NCBI RefSeq assembly: GCF_001938945.1
Contig: NZ_MKIO01000041.1
Span: 17,555-81,554 of the forward strand
Direction: 5' to 3'
Length of the DNA: 64,000 nt
Origin: Xaviernesmea rhizosphaerae
GTDB lineage: Bacteria > Pseudomonadota > Alphaproteobacteria > Rhizobiales > Rhizobiaceae
Both the position numbers and the translations under genes were made by a program. Below the pieces are notes generated by a model. It was given only the letters and a program-made list of their open reading frames with translations. It was not told where the DNA came from and ran no database searches. This document shows, piece after piece, positions 28,101 through 35,659 of the stretch (within the stretch, counting starts at the first letter, position 1; every line of letters begins with the position of its first letter).

Positions 28101-28910
28101 GCGCTCTATGAGGCGACACCGCATCTCAAGCTCGAGGCCGGGCTGTTCGGCCGCGTTTACCAGGGCGGGCCCATCGACGTGCAGCGGCTGGAGCCCCGGC
28201 TCGGCATCGCCTGGGAGCCGGTGGACGGGCAATGGCTGCGGGCCGGCTATCTGCGCGAGGGCTTTCTGTCCACCACCTCGACGCTGGCGCCGCTCGGCGT
28301 GGTCGGGCTGCAGTCGAACATCGTGCCGCTGGCCATCGAGGGCTACAAGGACACGCTGGCCTTTCGCTGGGACGGGCAATGGACCGACCGCTTCTTCACC
28401 GCCGTGGACGTGCAGCATCAGGAGGCCCGCCAGCTTTCGATCGACGATCCGTTCCTCAGCCCTGGAACGAGCCTGGTGGCGGGCGATATCGCCAGGGGCT
28501 CGATCGACAGGGCGGCGATCACCGCCAATTACGTGATCGGCTATGGCTTCGGCCTGTCGGGCACCTATGGGCGGCTGCATTCGCGCGATGACGATTCCGA
28601 CAGCGCCACCCATGGCGGCAGCCTGCCTTATGTGCCGGATGAGGTCGGCCAGGTGGCGCTGACCTTCGTCAATCCGATCGGGCTCTCCACCACGCTTGCC
28701 GGCAATTACACCGGCACGCGCCGCGGCCGGGACGGTGCGGATCTCGACGGCTACTGGACGCTCGATGCCGGCCTGACCTATCAGACGCCGGACCGCCATC
28801 TCGACCTGACGCTTGCCGCCTATAATCTGCTGGACGAGGATTTCGCCATCGCCACCGGCGTGCCGGGCTGGGGCCGCAGCGTCAAGGCGCTGCTCAAGGT
28901 GCGGTTCTGA
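25188..28910 (+). CDS. FecR domain - TPR - C-terminal beta-barrel outer-membrane protein
   Basis: 1240 residues. ATG 25188 (or 25185) follows GAGGGG. A signal peptide (to GTALA) leads into a FecR-type periplasmic domain (about 30-170; GDVLRTNATGQLAILFADRT, SLQSGSLWARAE, TPAATAAIRGTDW, LDGTVELSN). TPR-like helical repeats fill about 225-600 (EEALGRALALDPDQPIALEA, ETLRQALALDPGGALEHANL). The last 600 residues are Gly/aromatic-rich beta strands ending in KVRF, with terminal Phe as expected for BAM-inserted barrels. This puts sensor, scaffold and outer-membrane barrel in one polypeptide. The stop overlaps the cyclase start (TGATG), so the two are made together. I infer that the periplasmic FecR/TPR part contacts the CHASE2 domain of the cyclase. 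No plug or TonB box is evident. Confidence 0.85.
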   Translation: MTGWWAVGFALLLSCGTALAEPVTRAGAPAGAVIARKTGEEIRFVEKDGWQIVDLAQDVVNGDVLRTNATGQLAILFADRTQMRLGRNSTLLVRDVKSGGADAELSLQSGSLWARAERGGAGLKVETPAATAAIRGTDWTLSVDAGGRTSLNVLDGTVELSNSAGSVSVTRGEGAVAAIGQAPRKIIITNSDDREQMLYYLGLRDSFGMLPASPLSGPALLDRHRALTERPPEARSAADWLELAETRFSIEGYRAAEAALAEAERRGLSPALRPRADYLAGLIDASYGRYRQAAEKIGRASGRLDAARRGAAAYAGYFARALAEPTRVEAPPAGAGGAQAVAAAALTTGFRQSIRAAIDVLKQGEARYPQDALLPAMRGKIALVLNDQAQAEEALGRALALDPDQPIALEARADLKASRQGDLKGAEADLRRALAAYPGDTNLLNSLALLQSAKGEPLAAMETLRQALALDPGGALEHANLAILLLDASRIPAARAEIDAATAADPGFDILLVARGRYHLQTGETDKALDDLLAGSVANPAYAQAQLMLALAHYARGERVAYEQAMDNAERIDPNDPAIASVRAAVAAQDFDSDAAVRQAQKYLKLERQRGGEFAALGAQQEAGSVLKTAFTLQGLTAWGNYYGDATFDPFTGTAYLDQSLRGSANPFANALLPGGNGVDQVTDVGGYSGFLQGLLLSPQMISSSALQHTLLPAPFLEGTLGAGLNLSRSGHQEWIKSAEIDGYSNLPFPISLSGSITWEDQGETREDPSGLNALDLSSALRSANGFITASPTENDRIIALVQTSRSSTLNGGGSFLPDVPIDLTAATPAAIAILTQNENKTEAEELKAALGWSHSFGDTNVLNAALFYDQSSSDSLSTSYAITDLLGTIDQNTSSNASKSYMAALGHLYGMGDLTLRTGVEGGFFDIDASTHYQSLLVSVDANDQPVFEPIIDTLSEVSFRVTAAKAYVDALYEATPHLKLEAGLFGRVYQGGPIDVQRLEPRLGIAWEPVDGQWLRAGYLREGFLSTTSTLAPLGVVGLQSNIVPLAIEGYKDTLAFRWDGQWTDRFFTAVDVQHQEARQLSIDDPFLSPGTSLVAGDIARGSIDRAAITANYVIGYGFGLSGTYGRLHSRDDDSDSATHGGSLPYVPDEVGQVALTFVNPIGLSTTLAGNYTGTRRGRDGADLDGYWTLDAGLTYQTPDRHLDLTLAAYNLLDEDFAIATGVPGWGRSVKALLKVRF

Positions 28911-30877
28911 TGACGGACAATCCTATCCGCGCCGGCGCGCGGCGCGGCATTCGCCGTCTGCGCATGCTCGCCGTGCTGATTATCGCCGTCATCGGCGCTG
29001 TCGCCAGCTGCGCCATCACGGTTCCCTGGTCGCTGCTCGACCTGCGCGCCTACGACTATCTCTCCACGCTTGCGCCTCCGCCCCTGCCGGCGGACGGGCC
29101 GATCGTGGTGGCGATCGACGAGCCGTCCCTGTCGGAGCTCGGCAAGCAATGGCCCTGGCCGCGGGCGATGCATGCGCGTCTCCTGGAAGCCCTGCGGGCG
29201 GCGGGCGCCCGCGCGATCGGCTTCGACATCATCTTTTCCGAGCCCGCCGCCGATCCGGTCAATGATGCCGTGCTGGCCGGCGTTCTGGGGCCGGATGTGG
29301 TGCTGGCGGGCGATGAAAGCGTGATCGTCACCCCGCAGGCCGAGCAGTTTCTGCGCACCGAGCCGCTGCCGGCCTTCCTGCAGACCGGCGCGCAGACGGG
29401 CATTGCCTCGGTCCAGCTCCAGGCCGATGGCGCATTGCGCCGCCTGCCGGAACAGGCCGACAGCTTCGCCGCCGTGCTTGCCCGCGCGGCAGGGCACGCC
29501 ATCACGGCGCCGGAGGGCGAGCGGCTGATCCGCAGCTTCGGCCCGGCGCGCACCTATCCGACCGTCTCCTATTATCAGGCGCTCGACCCGGCAAGCTTCC
29601 TGCCGCCTGACCTGTTCAAGGGCCGCACCGTGATCGTCGGCCTGTCGCTGCAGAACACGCCGACGCTGCAGGCCGGCGGCGCCGACAGCTTCGCCACCGC
29701 CTTTACCGCCTGGACCGGCCGACTGACGGCAGGCGCCGAGGTGCAGGCGACGATCTATGACAATCTGGTCCATGGCCTCAGCGTGCACCCGGCCGATGGG
29801 GTCTTGAAGCTCGGCTCGATCGTCCTCGCCGCCCTTCTCGGCGGCCTTGCGGTGCTGCGCTCCACCGGGCGGCGCACGGCGGCGGCGGCCCTGCTGGCGC
29901 CGGCCCTGATGGTGGCGGGCAGTTTCGCCATCCTGCATGTCTCCAGCCTTTTCGTGCCGCCGGGCGCGCCGGTCGTCGCCTTCCTCCTCGTGGTGCTGGC
30001 GCAATCGGCCTTCGATTACGCCGCCGAACAGCGCATGCGCCGGGATATCACCCGCGCCTTTTCCAGCTATCTCTCGCCGGATGTGGTGCGGCAGGTGGCC
30101 GAAGATCCGAGCCAGCTGCAGCTTGGCGGACAGCGGCGCACGCTCTCTATCCTCTTCTGCGACGTGCGCGGCTTCACCACCATTTCCGAGACGCTGAAGG
30201 ACAATCCGGAAGAGCTGACGCGGCTGATCAACCGGCTTCTGACCCCGCTCTCCGACATCGTGCTCGAAAGCGGCGGCACGATCGACAAATATATCGGCGA
30301 CTGTGTCATGGCCTTCTGGAACGCCCCGCTCGACGTGCCGGATCATGCCTCCCGCGCGGTCAAGGCCGCGCTCGCCATGCTCGCTTCCATGGACGGGCTG
30401 AACGCAGCGTTGGAGGAGGAGGCCCGCGCCGCCGGGCGGCCTTACTTCCCCTTGCGCATCGGGGTCGGCATCAACACCGGAGACTGCGTCGTCGGCAATA
30501 TGGGATCGTCGCGCCGCTTCGACTATTCGGTACTGGGCGACGCCGTCAATCTCGCCTCGCGGCTGGAGGGGGAATCGAAGAATTACGGCGTGCCGCTGCT
30601 GCTTGGGCCCGAAACCGCGCGCCAGGCAGGCGGAGAGGTGCCGCTGGTTGAGCTCGACAGTATTACGGTGAAAGGGCGCAACACCCGCTCGCCGATCTTC
30701 ACCGCCGCGCCTGATGCCTCGGCCGAGACCCTGGCCCGCCATGCCCAGCTGATCGCGCGCCGCTATGCCGGCACGCTTTCGGCCGACGATGCGGAATTCG
30801 CAGCGCTGGAAGCGGCCATGCCGGAGCTTAAGGCCTATTACAGGCTGACGCGCGAGCGGCTGGCCTATACGGCCTGA
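28910..30877 (+). CDS. CHASE2-domain class III adenylate/guanylate cyclase
   Basis: 655 residues, ATG overlapping the upstream stop. N-terminal TM (about 18-40); periplasmic CHASE2 domain (about 45-300; VVAIDEPSLSELGKQWPWPR, AGARAIGFDIIFSEP); three TMs (about 300-375); then a cytoplasmic class III cyclase domain. Catalytic residues are complete: metal-binding Asp418 (FCDVRGFT) and Asp464 (YIGD), purine-specifying Lys460 with Ser540 at the paired Asp/Thr position, and transition-state Asn547 and Arg551 (GDAVNLASRLE). This predicts an adenylate cyclase, though Ser at the second specificity position leaves some doubt. Activity should be tuned by the extracytoplasmic CHASE2 domain, probably through its coupled FecR-TPR-barrel partner. 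No cAMP receptor gene is nearby; the divergent PycTM-like gene is the only candidate effector. Confidence 0.92.
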   Translation: MTDNPIRAGARRGIRRLRMLAVLIIAVIGAVASCAITVPWSLLDLRAYDYLSTLAPPPLPADGPIVVAIDEPSLSELGKQWPWPRAMHARLLEALRAAGARAIGFDIIFSEPAADPVNDAVLAGVLGPDVVLAGDESVIVTPQAEQFLRTEPLPAFLQTGAQTGIASVQLQADGALRRLPEQADSFAAVLARAAGHAITAPEGERLIRSFGPARTYPTVSYYQALDPASFLPPDLFKGRTVIVGLSLQNTPTLQAGGADSFATAFTAWTGRLTAGAEVQATIYDNLVHGLSVHPADGVLKLGSIVLAALLGGLAVLRSTGRRTAAAALLAPALMVAGSFAILHVSSLFVPPGAPVVAFLLVVLAQSAFDYAAEQRMRRDITRAFSSYLSPDVVRQVAEDPSQLQLGGQRRTLSILFCDVRGFTTISETLKDNPEELTRLINRLLTPLSDIVLESGGTIDKYIGDCVMAFWNAPLDVPDHASRAVKAALAMLASMDGLNAALEEEARAAGRPYFPLRIGVGINTGDCVVGNMGSSRRFDYSVLGDAVNLASRLEGESKNYGVPLLLGPETARQAGGEVPLVELDSITVKGRNTRSPIFTAAPDASAETLARHAQLIARRYAGTLSADDAEFAALEAAMPELKAYYRLTRERLAYTA

Positions 30878-30886
30878 TCAATCGCG

Positions 30887-31621
30887 TCACACATGCTGCC
30901 CGCCATTGATGTGGATCTCGGCGCCATTGATATAGGCCGAGCGCTCGCTGCAGAGAAAATGGATGATGTCGGCCACCTCCTCCGGCGTGCCCAGCCGCTT
31001 CAGCGGCACCTCGGCCTCCACCAGATCGTCGGTTCCGGGCGAAAGGATCGAGGTGGCGATCTCGCCGGGGGCGATGGCATTGGCACGCACGCCGCGCGGG
31101 CCGAATTCATGGGCGAGCTCTCGCGTCAGCGCCGCCAGCCCCGCCTTGGACGCGGCATAGGCAACGCCGGCGAAAGGATGGACCCGCGACCCGGCGATCG
31201 AGGTCACGTTGACGATCGAGCCCTGCGCCGTTTCCAGCTCCGGCAGCAGCGCGCGGGCGAGGAGCGCGGTGGACACCAGATTGACATTGAGCACCCGTGT
31301 CCAGGTTTCGGCATCGGAGACGGCCACGCCCAGCCGGCTGCCGCCGGGCCCCTTGGGCGAAATGCCGGCATTGTTGACCAGCGCATGCAGCGCGCCGCCG
31401 GGCAGCCGCTCGCGCAGCGTGGCGACCAGCCGGTCGATACCGGCGAGATCGGCAAGGTCGGCCTGGATATGGCTTTCACGCGCCATCGGCCAGGGGCATT
31501 CGTCCGACACGGGCTGGCGCGAAACGGTGAACAGCCGCCATCCCTTTTCCTGGAACAGCTTGACGGTGGCATGGCCAATGCCGCGGCTGGCCCCTGTCAG
31601 CAGCATGCAGCGTTGTGTCAT
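30887..31621 (-). CDS. Short-chain dehydrogenase/reductase
   Basis: 244 residues from ATG 31621. Classical SDR with TGASRGIG, NNAGI, VNVTSIAGS and YAASK, and a FabG-like C-terminus (RLGTPEEVADIIHFLCSERS, then ING and INGG). NAD(P)-dependent oxidoreductase of unknown substrate, cytoplasmic. It is convergent with the cyclase gene (9 bp apart) and not part of that operon. Confidence 0.9.
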   Translation of the reverse strand: MTQRCMLLTGASRGIGHATVKLFQEKGWRLFTVSRQPVSDECPWPMARESHIQADLADLAGIDRLVATLRERLPGGALHALVNNAGISPKGPGGSRLGVAVSDAETWTRVLNVNLVSTALLARALLPELETAQGSIVNVTSIAGSRVHPFAGVAYAASKAGLAALTRELAHEFGPRGVRANAIAPGEIATSILSPGTDDLVEAEVPLKRLGTPEEVADIIHFLCSERSAYINGAEIHINGGQHV

Positions 31622-31657
31622 CGGTGAAGCCCTCTCATCGCACGAAGCCTGAGACCG

Positions 31658-31728
31658 GACATCGGTCTTCGGCTTCGCTTCGCATCGGATCTATCCGAAA
31701 ATCTCAGACCAATGTCTGGTCCGATGTC
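31658..31728. repeat. RIME-like element bounded by an inverted repeat
   Basis: GACATCGG (31658-31665) and CCGATGTC (31721-31728) bound a 71-bp unit. Inside it is GCATCGGATCTATCCGAAAA, which resembles the GCATCGGACCGAAAA block of the repeat at 63765. Confidence 0.45.
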
Positions 31729-31989
31729 GTCATCCACATCACATAGGGCGCCGGACCGAAAAGCGCGAACGGTTTCAGCGCGATCCGCCGGAAAAGCCAA
31801 ATCTGGGGGTGCGCTTTCAACAGCGTCCACAGAGCACGAGGCAAATGCGTTGTCAGAGCACCACCTCTGGTGCGAAGTCCGTTCGGCTGGCTCGAACAGA
31901 GCAGCATTGGAGGGCGAACACCTCTCCGGTCCTCATGCTCGGACTTGCGCCTTCCATCAGCAACAGATTGATTTCATTGACATCAGCAG

Positions 31990-32012
31990 ATCCTCGGGAC
32001 AAGCCCGAGGAT
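31990..32012. repeat. REP-like palindrome common in alphaproteobacteria
   Basis: ATCCTCGGG (31990-31998), loop ACAAG, CCCGAGGAT (32004-32012), followed by GACG. This matches the widespread alphaproteobacterial intergenic palindrome of the form ATCCTCGGG-TCAAG-CCCGAGGATGACG. Confidence 0.7.
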
Positions 32013-32204
32013 GACGAAAAGGAGAGGTTCCGCCTCATGAAAACGGTGTGCGGAAGCGAATGTCCCAACATCATGGGACAGCCTGGGCAGCGGTAAACAC
32101 GCGCTTGGTGGCATAGGAGAGATCTGCCGGATGCGGCAGTCCAAAGGACTCAGACCTGCAGCAGCGGACATGCGCGACCGGCGGCCTGCCCTCCGCCAAA
32201 CGAA

Positions 32205-32227
32205 ACCGCCCTGATCAACGGGGCGGT
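32205..32227 (-). terminator. Terminator-like hairpin downstream of a chemoreceptor gene
   Basis: On the minus strand ACCGCCC (32227 down to 32221) pairs with GGGCGGT (32211 down to 32205) across a nine-base loop and is followed by a short T-run (GGGCGGTTTCG). It lies 62 bp beyond the stop of the minus-strand chemoreceptor gene. Confidence 0.45.
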
Positions 32228-32289
32228 ATGGCGCTTTGGATGGAGCGCTGGCCGCGGCGCAATGAATGGCCGTGGCCCGTGGGGCCTTC

Positions 32290-34188
32290 TCAGAACTCCT
32301 GCCAGTCGTTTGCGGAGGCGCGCATGCCGCCGGCCACCGCCTGGACGAGGCGACGGGCGGGCGAGGCCACGGGGGCAGCGCCTTTCGCAGCTGATGCCGG
32401 GCGGGCTGCGGCCGGGCGGGCCGAAGGCTGACCGAGATCGAACTGCGTCATCATCTGGCGCAGGCGCTCGGCCTCGTTGGCGAGCGCGTTGGAGGCGGCG
32501 GTTGCCTGCTCCACCATGGCCGCGTTCTGCTGCGTGGTCTGGTCCATCTGGTTGACGGCGGTGTTGACCTCCGAGAGACCGGTTGCCTGCTCGCGCGAGG
32601 ACGTGGCGATCGCGTCGAGCTCGCCATTGATGGCAAGGACATGCTCATTGATCACCTTTAGCGCGCTGCCGGTGGCCTTGACCAGATCGACGCCATTGCC
32701 AACTTCCTGCTCGGAATTGCGAATCAGTTCCTTGATCTCCTTGGCCGCCTGGGCGGAGCGCTGAGCGAGTTCCCGCACCTCCTGGGCAACAACGGCAAAG
32801 CCCTTGCCGGCTTCGCCGGCGCGCGCGGCTTCCACCCCGGCATTCAGAGCCAGCAGGTTGGTCTGGAAGGCGATCTCGTCGATCACGCCGATGATGTTGG
32901 AGATCTGGCTGGACGCCACCTCGATGCGCTGCATGGCATCGACCGCATTGGCCACGACCTCGCCGGACTTGCGCGCGGCATCATTGGCCTCCTTGGCCAT
33001 GCCGCGGGCATCTTCGGTGCGCTTGGAGGAGTTCTGGACATTGCTGGTGATCTGGTCCAGCGCGGCCGCGGTCTCCTCAAGGGCTGCGGCCTGCTGTTCG
33101 GTGCGCTTTGCCAGGTCGGTTGCGGCCTGGCTCAACTCCTGCGCGCCGCCATCAATGGCGCCGGCGGTGTTGATGACCGAGCCCATGGTCCGCCGCAGGT
33201 TTTCCACCGCGCCGTTGAAGTCGGTGCGCAGCCGTTCGAAATCAGGGGCGAAGCTCTCCGTCAGGCGGAAGGCGAGATCACCCTCGGACAGGCGCTGCAG
33301 CCCTTGACCCAGACCATTCGTCGCCTGGGACATTTCGGCAGCGCGCTGCTGGTCGATCTCCGCCACGCGGGCGCGTTCAGCCTCGCTCTGGCTGCGCGTG
33401 GCCTGCGCCACCTGTTCCAGCTCGCGCCCCTTCACGCCATTGTCGCGGAAGACCTGAACGGCGCGTGCCATTTCCCCAATCTCGTCGCGGCGATCGGCAC
33501 CCTCGACGGCAACATCGAGATCGCCGCCCGCCAAGCGGTTCATCAAGCCGGTCAGGCGGCGGATCGGCCGGCTGACCGTACGCGCCAGGAACAGGGCGGA
33601 GAGTGTCATGATCAGCAGGATCAGCGCGCCGATCGACAGCGCGGTGACATTGGCGGCGGAAATCGTGTCAAACAGGTTCTGCTTGGCCTTGTCGGAAAAA
33701 CCGCGCGCGTTCAGCAGCGACTGGTCGATGGCCTTGTGGATGTCCTTGTCGATGGCGTTGAGCCGGGGCGCGACAGTCGCGAGATCCTGGCCGGAAGCCG
33801 CCGCGTCCTGCAGGGTTTTTTCGTAGCTGCGCAGACTGGTGCGGATGTCCGAGAGAACCTGCGGCTTGGCGGCAATGGAAATCGGGGTTTCGAGCGCGGC
33901 CCAGCCAATATCTGCATGCTTCTTCACTTCGGCGAGCGCCGCCGTGACCTGCTGCGGATTGGCACCATGGTCGAGCAGCGGATTGACCGCACCTTCGATG
34001 CGGGCGAAAGCAAGGTCGGCCGATGAGACACCGTCTAGGATGATCAGCTCGCGTTTGACCACATCATTGCTCGCAAGGATCGCATTGCTGCTGATCTGCT
34101 GATTGACGAGCATGGCAATGACGAGCGTCATACTAAGCGCAGAGGTCGCGATCAGCTTGGTCGAAATCTTGACGTTGCTCAGGGGCAT
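32290..34188 (-). CDS. Methyl-accepting chemotaxis protein with CheR-tethering pentapeptide
   Basis: 632 residues from ATG 34188 (GGAG upstream). TM1 (about 10-30), a four-helix-bundle periplasmic sensor (about 31-188), TM2 (about 190-212), HAMP, a second HAMP-like segment and the signalling domain with DEIAFQTNLLALNAG at the tip. The C-terminus is a Pro/Ala-rich linker ending NDWQEF, a good match to the NWETF-type pentapeptide that docks CheR and CheB. The ligand is unknown. No chemotaxis operon is adjacent. A terminator-like hairpin and several repeats follow. Confidence 0.94.
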   Translation of the reverse strand: MPLSNVKISTKLIATSALSMTLVIAMLVNQQISSNAILASNDVVKRELIILDGVSSADLAFARIEGAVNPLLDHGANPQQVTAALAEVKKHADIGWAALETPISIAAKPQVLSDIRTSLRSYEKTLQDAAASGQDLATVAPRLNAIDKDIHKAIDQSLLNARGFSDKAKQNLFDTISAANVTALSIGALILLIMTLSALFLARTVSRPIRRLTGLMNRLAGGDLDVAVEGADRRDEIGEMARAVQVFRDNGVKGRELEQVAQATRSQSEAERARVAEIDQQRAAEMSQATNGLGQGLQRLSEGDLAFRLTESFAPDFERLRTDFNGAVENLRRTMGSVINTAGAIDGGAQELSQAATDLAKRTEQQAAALEETAAALDQITSNVQNSSKRTEDARGMAKEANDAARKSGEVVANAVDAMQRIEVASSQISNIIGVIDEIAFQTNLLALNAGVEAARAGEAGKGFAVVAQEVRELAQRSAQAAKEIKELIRNSEQEVGNGVDLVKATGSALKVINEHVLAINGELDAIATSSREQATGLSEVNTAVNQMDQTTQQNAAMVEQATAASNALANEAERLRQMMTQFDLGQPSARPAAARPASAAKGAAPVASPARRLVQAVAGGMRASANDWQEF

Positions 34189-34732
34189 TTCCGTCTCCGG
34201 GGGCTTGAAGGTGGGCGGCGGCATGCGGCATGGCTTCCCTGGACGGGATTCGGAAGACACGACGACATCGGGAAAAGTCGCGCAGCGCGAAGGCTGCGTC
34301 AGTCGGCATCGCATGTCTGAGCGCCGCAGCGACGTGCCTGCCCCCCGGCAGACCGCCAAACGCTCACTCCCGCCTCATGGCGAGCATCCGGACACAGCGC
34401 CCAGCGGTGCCGGATTGACTCATGCATGACCGTTTTAGAACAGAAATCTTAAATGCGCGTTACAATCGCCGCGGCCAGCCACCTCACAGTCAGCGACCCA
34501 GCCTTGCACAACCGAGGGAAGAGAAAATTCCAGCTTATCGCGTCGAATTTACCAAACAGACATGATTGCATGTGCTTTTGAACGTAAGCAATTCATGACT
34601 GATATCGATCGCGGCCTGATTTACCGGATTTTTGTAATGCCGTAGGATTTTGCGCAACCGATCGGCGAGGGGCCGGACAGGTCGCGCGAACACCATCTGC
34701 GGCCGGCTCGGCGTCGGCGGTGGAGACTGTGC
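34189..34732. other. Divergent intergenic region
   Basis: 544 bp between the chemoreceptor and the periplasmic binding-type gene. The stretch 34430-34640 is less GC-rich and is the likely promoter zone for one or both genes. GGTGGAGAC just before 34733 is the ribosome-binding site of the right-hand gene. I see no RNA gene or repeat. Confidence 0.35.
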
Positions 34733-35659
34733 ATGCGCGCCCCTCAGCTTGATGGCCGACCTCTCAAACGCCGTGTGGACCGGATGCCTCGCTCTTTTCG
34801 ATCCTTGTTTCTCCTCGCGGCTTGGCTGTGGCTTCACGGTCCGCCTGCCGCGGCCGCGCAGGCGTCAGAGCCCCCTCAAGCCGCGCCACCGGGCGTGACC
34901 TGGGCGATCTATGACGCGCCGCCCTTCATGATCGCCGAGGGCGCGGATGCCGAGAGCGGCATCTTCGACAGGATCCGCAACCTCCTGTCGCATCAGCTCG
35001 GTGACCTGCCGCAGGCCGTGCTCACCGCGCCCTTCCCGCGCATCGTCACCGCCCTCAAGGCGGGAGCGGACTGGTGCTTCATCGGCGGGGTCAAGACGCC
35101 CGAGCGCGAGACCTTCGCGGTGTTTTCCAAGCCGGTCGCCATGTTCTATCCCTTGCGCGTCGTCATCAACAGCGCGGATAGGGTCCGCTTCGAGGCCCTG
35201 CAGCCGCTGTCGCTGCTGTCGCTCATGCGCGACCATCCCGAATTGCAGACCAGCGTTTTGAGAAACCGCTCGTTCGGCCCGCAATTCGATGCGCTGCAAA
35301 AGGCCTATCCCGCGGCAAACCAGCATTCGGATTTTCTGGAAGCCTTCCGCATGCTGATGAACAGGCGGCTCGATTATCTGGTCGAATACAGCAACATCGC
35401 CACCTACAATGCCCGGCGGCTGGGCAAGCCGGACGGACTTGTGCTCTTGCCGATGACGGAGGTGAGCGAGCCGGTCTATGCGCGAGTGATGTGCGCACGC
35501 ACGGCACAGGGCCTGGCCGTCGTCGACAGGATCGACCATGTTCTGGATCAGGAGCGGAACACGCCCTCTTACAGGGCGATCGTGGAGGCCTGGTCTGCTC
35601 CGGCGGATCAGGCAAAGATCCGCGCGATCTACGACTCGCAGTTCCTCACGGCCCGATGA
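34733..35659 (+). CDS. Periplasmic solute-binding-type protein, TIGR02285-like
   Basis: 308 residues from ATG 34733 (GGAG seven bases upstream); ATG 34784 would give a more standard signal peptide. After the signal (hydrophobic LFLLAAWLWL, then AAAAQA) the mature protein resembles family 3 solute-binding proteins: WAIYDAPPFMI, then PFPRIVTALKAG, WCFIGGVKTPERE and VEYSNIATY. No transporter genes accompany it. Its stop overlaps the ATG of a membrane diguanylate cyclase (ATGA). The binding protein probably serves as a ligand sensor for that enzyme rather than for uptake. Confidence 0.82.
   Translation: MRAPQLDGRPLKRRVDRMPRSFRSLFLLAAWLWLHGPPAAAAQASEPPQAAPPGVTWAIYDAPPFMIAEGADAESGIFDRIRNLLSHQLGDLPQAVLTAPFPRIVTALKAGADWCFIGGVKTPERETFAVFSKPVAMFYPLRVVINSADRVRFEALQPLSLLSLMRDHPELQTSVLRNRSFGPQFDALQKAYPAANQHSDFLEAFRMLMNRRLDYLVEYSNIATYNARRLGKPDGLVLLPMTEVSEPVYARVMCARTAQGLAVVDRIDHVLDQERNTPSYRAIVEAWSAPADQAKIRAIYDSQFLTAR

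Larger units (their letters stand above)
31622..32289. other. Intergenic region rich in palindromic repeats
   Basis: 668 bp without a gene I can support. It holds, in order, a RIME-like unit (31658-31728), a REP-like palindrome (31990-32012), a TGTCCCA/TGGGACA hairpin (32061-32067 with 32074-32080) and a terminator-like hairpin (32205-32227). Short open frames here are mutually overlapping and not protein-like. Confidence 0.5.
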
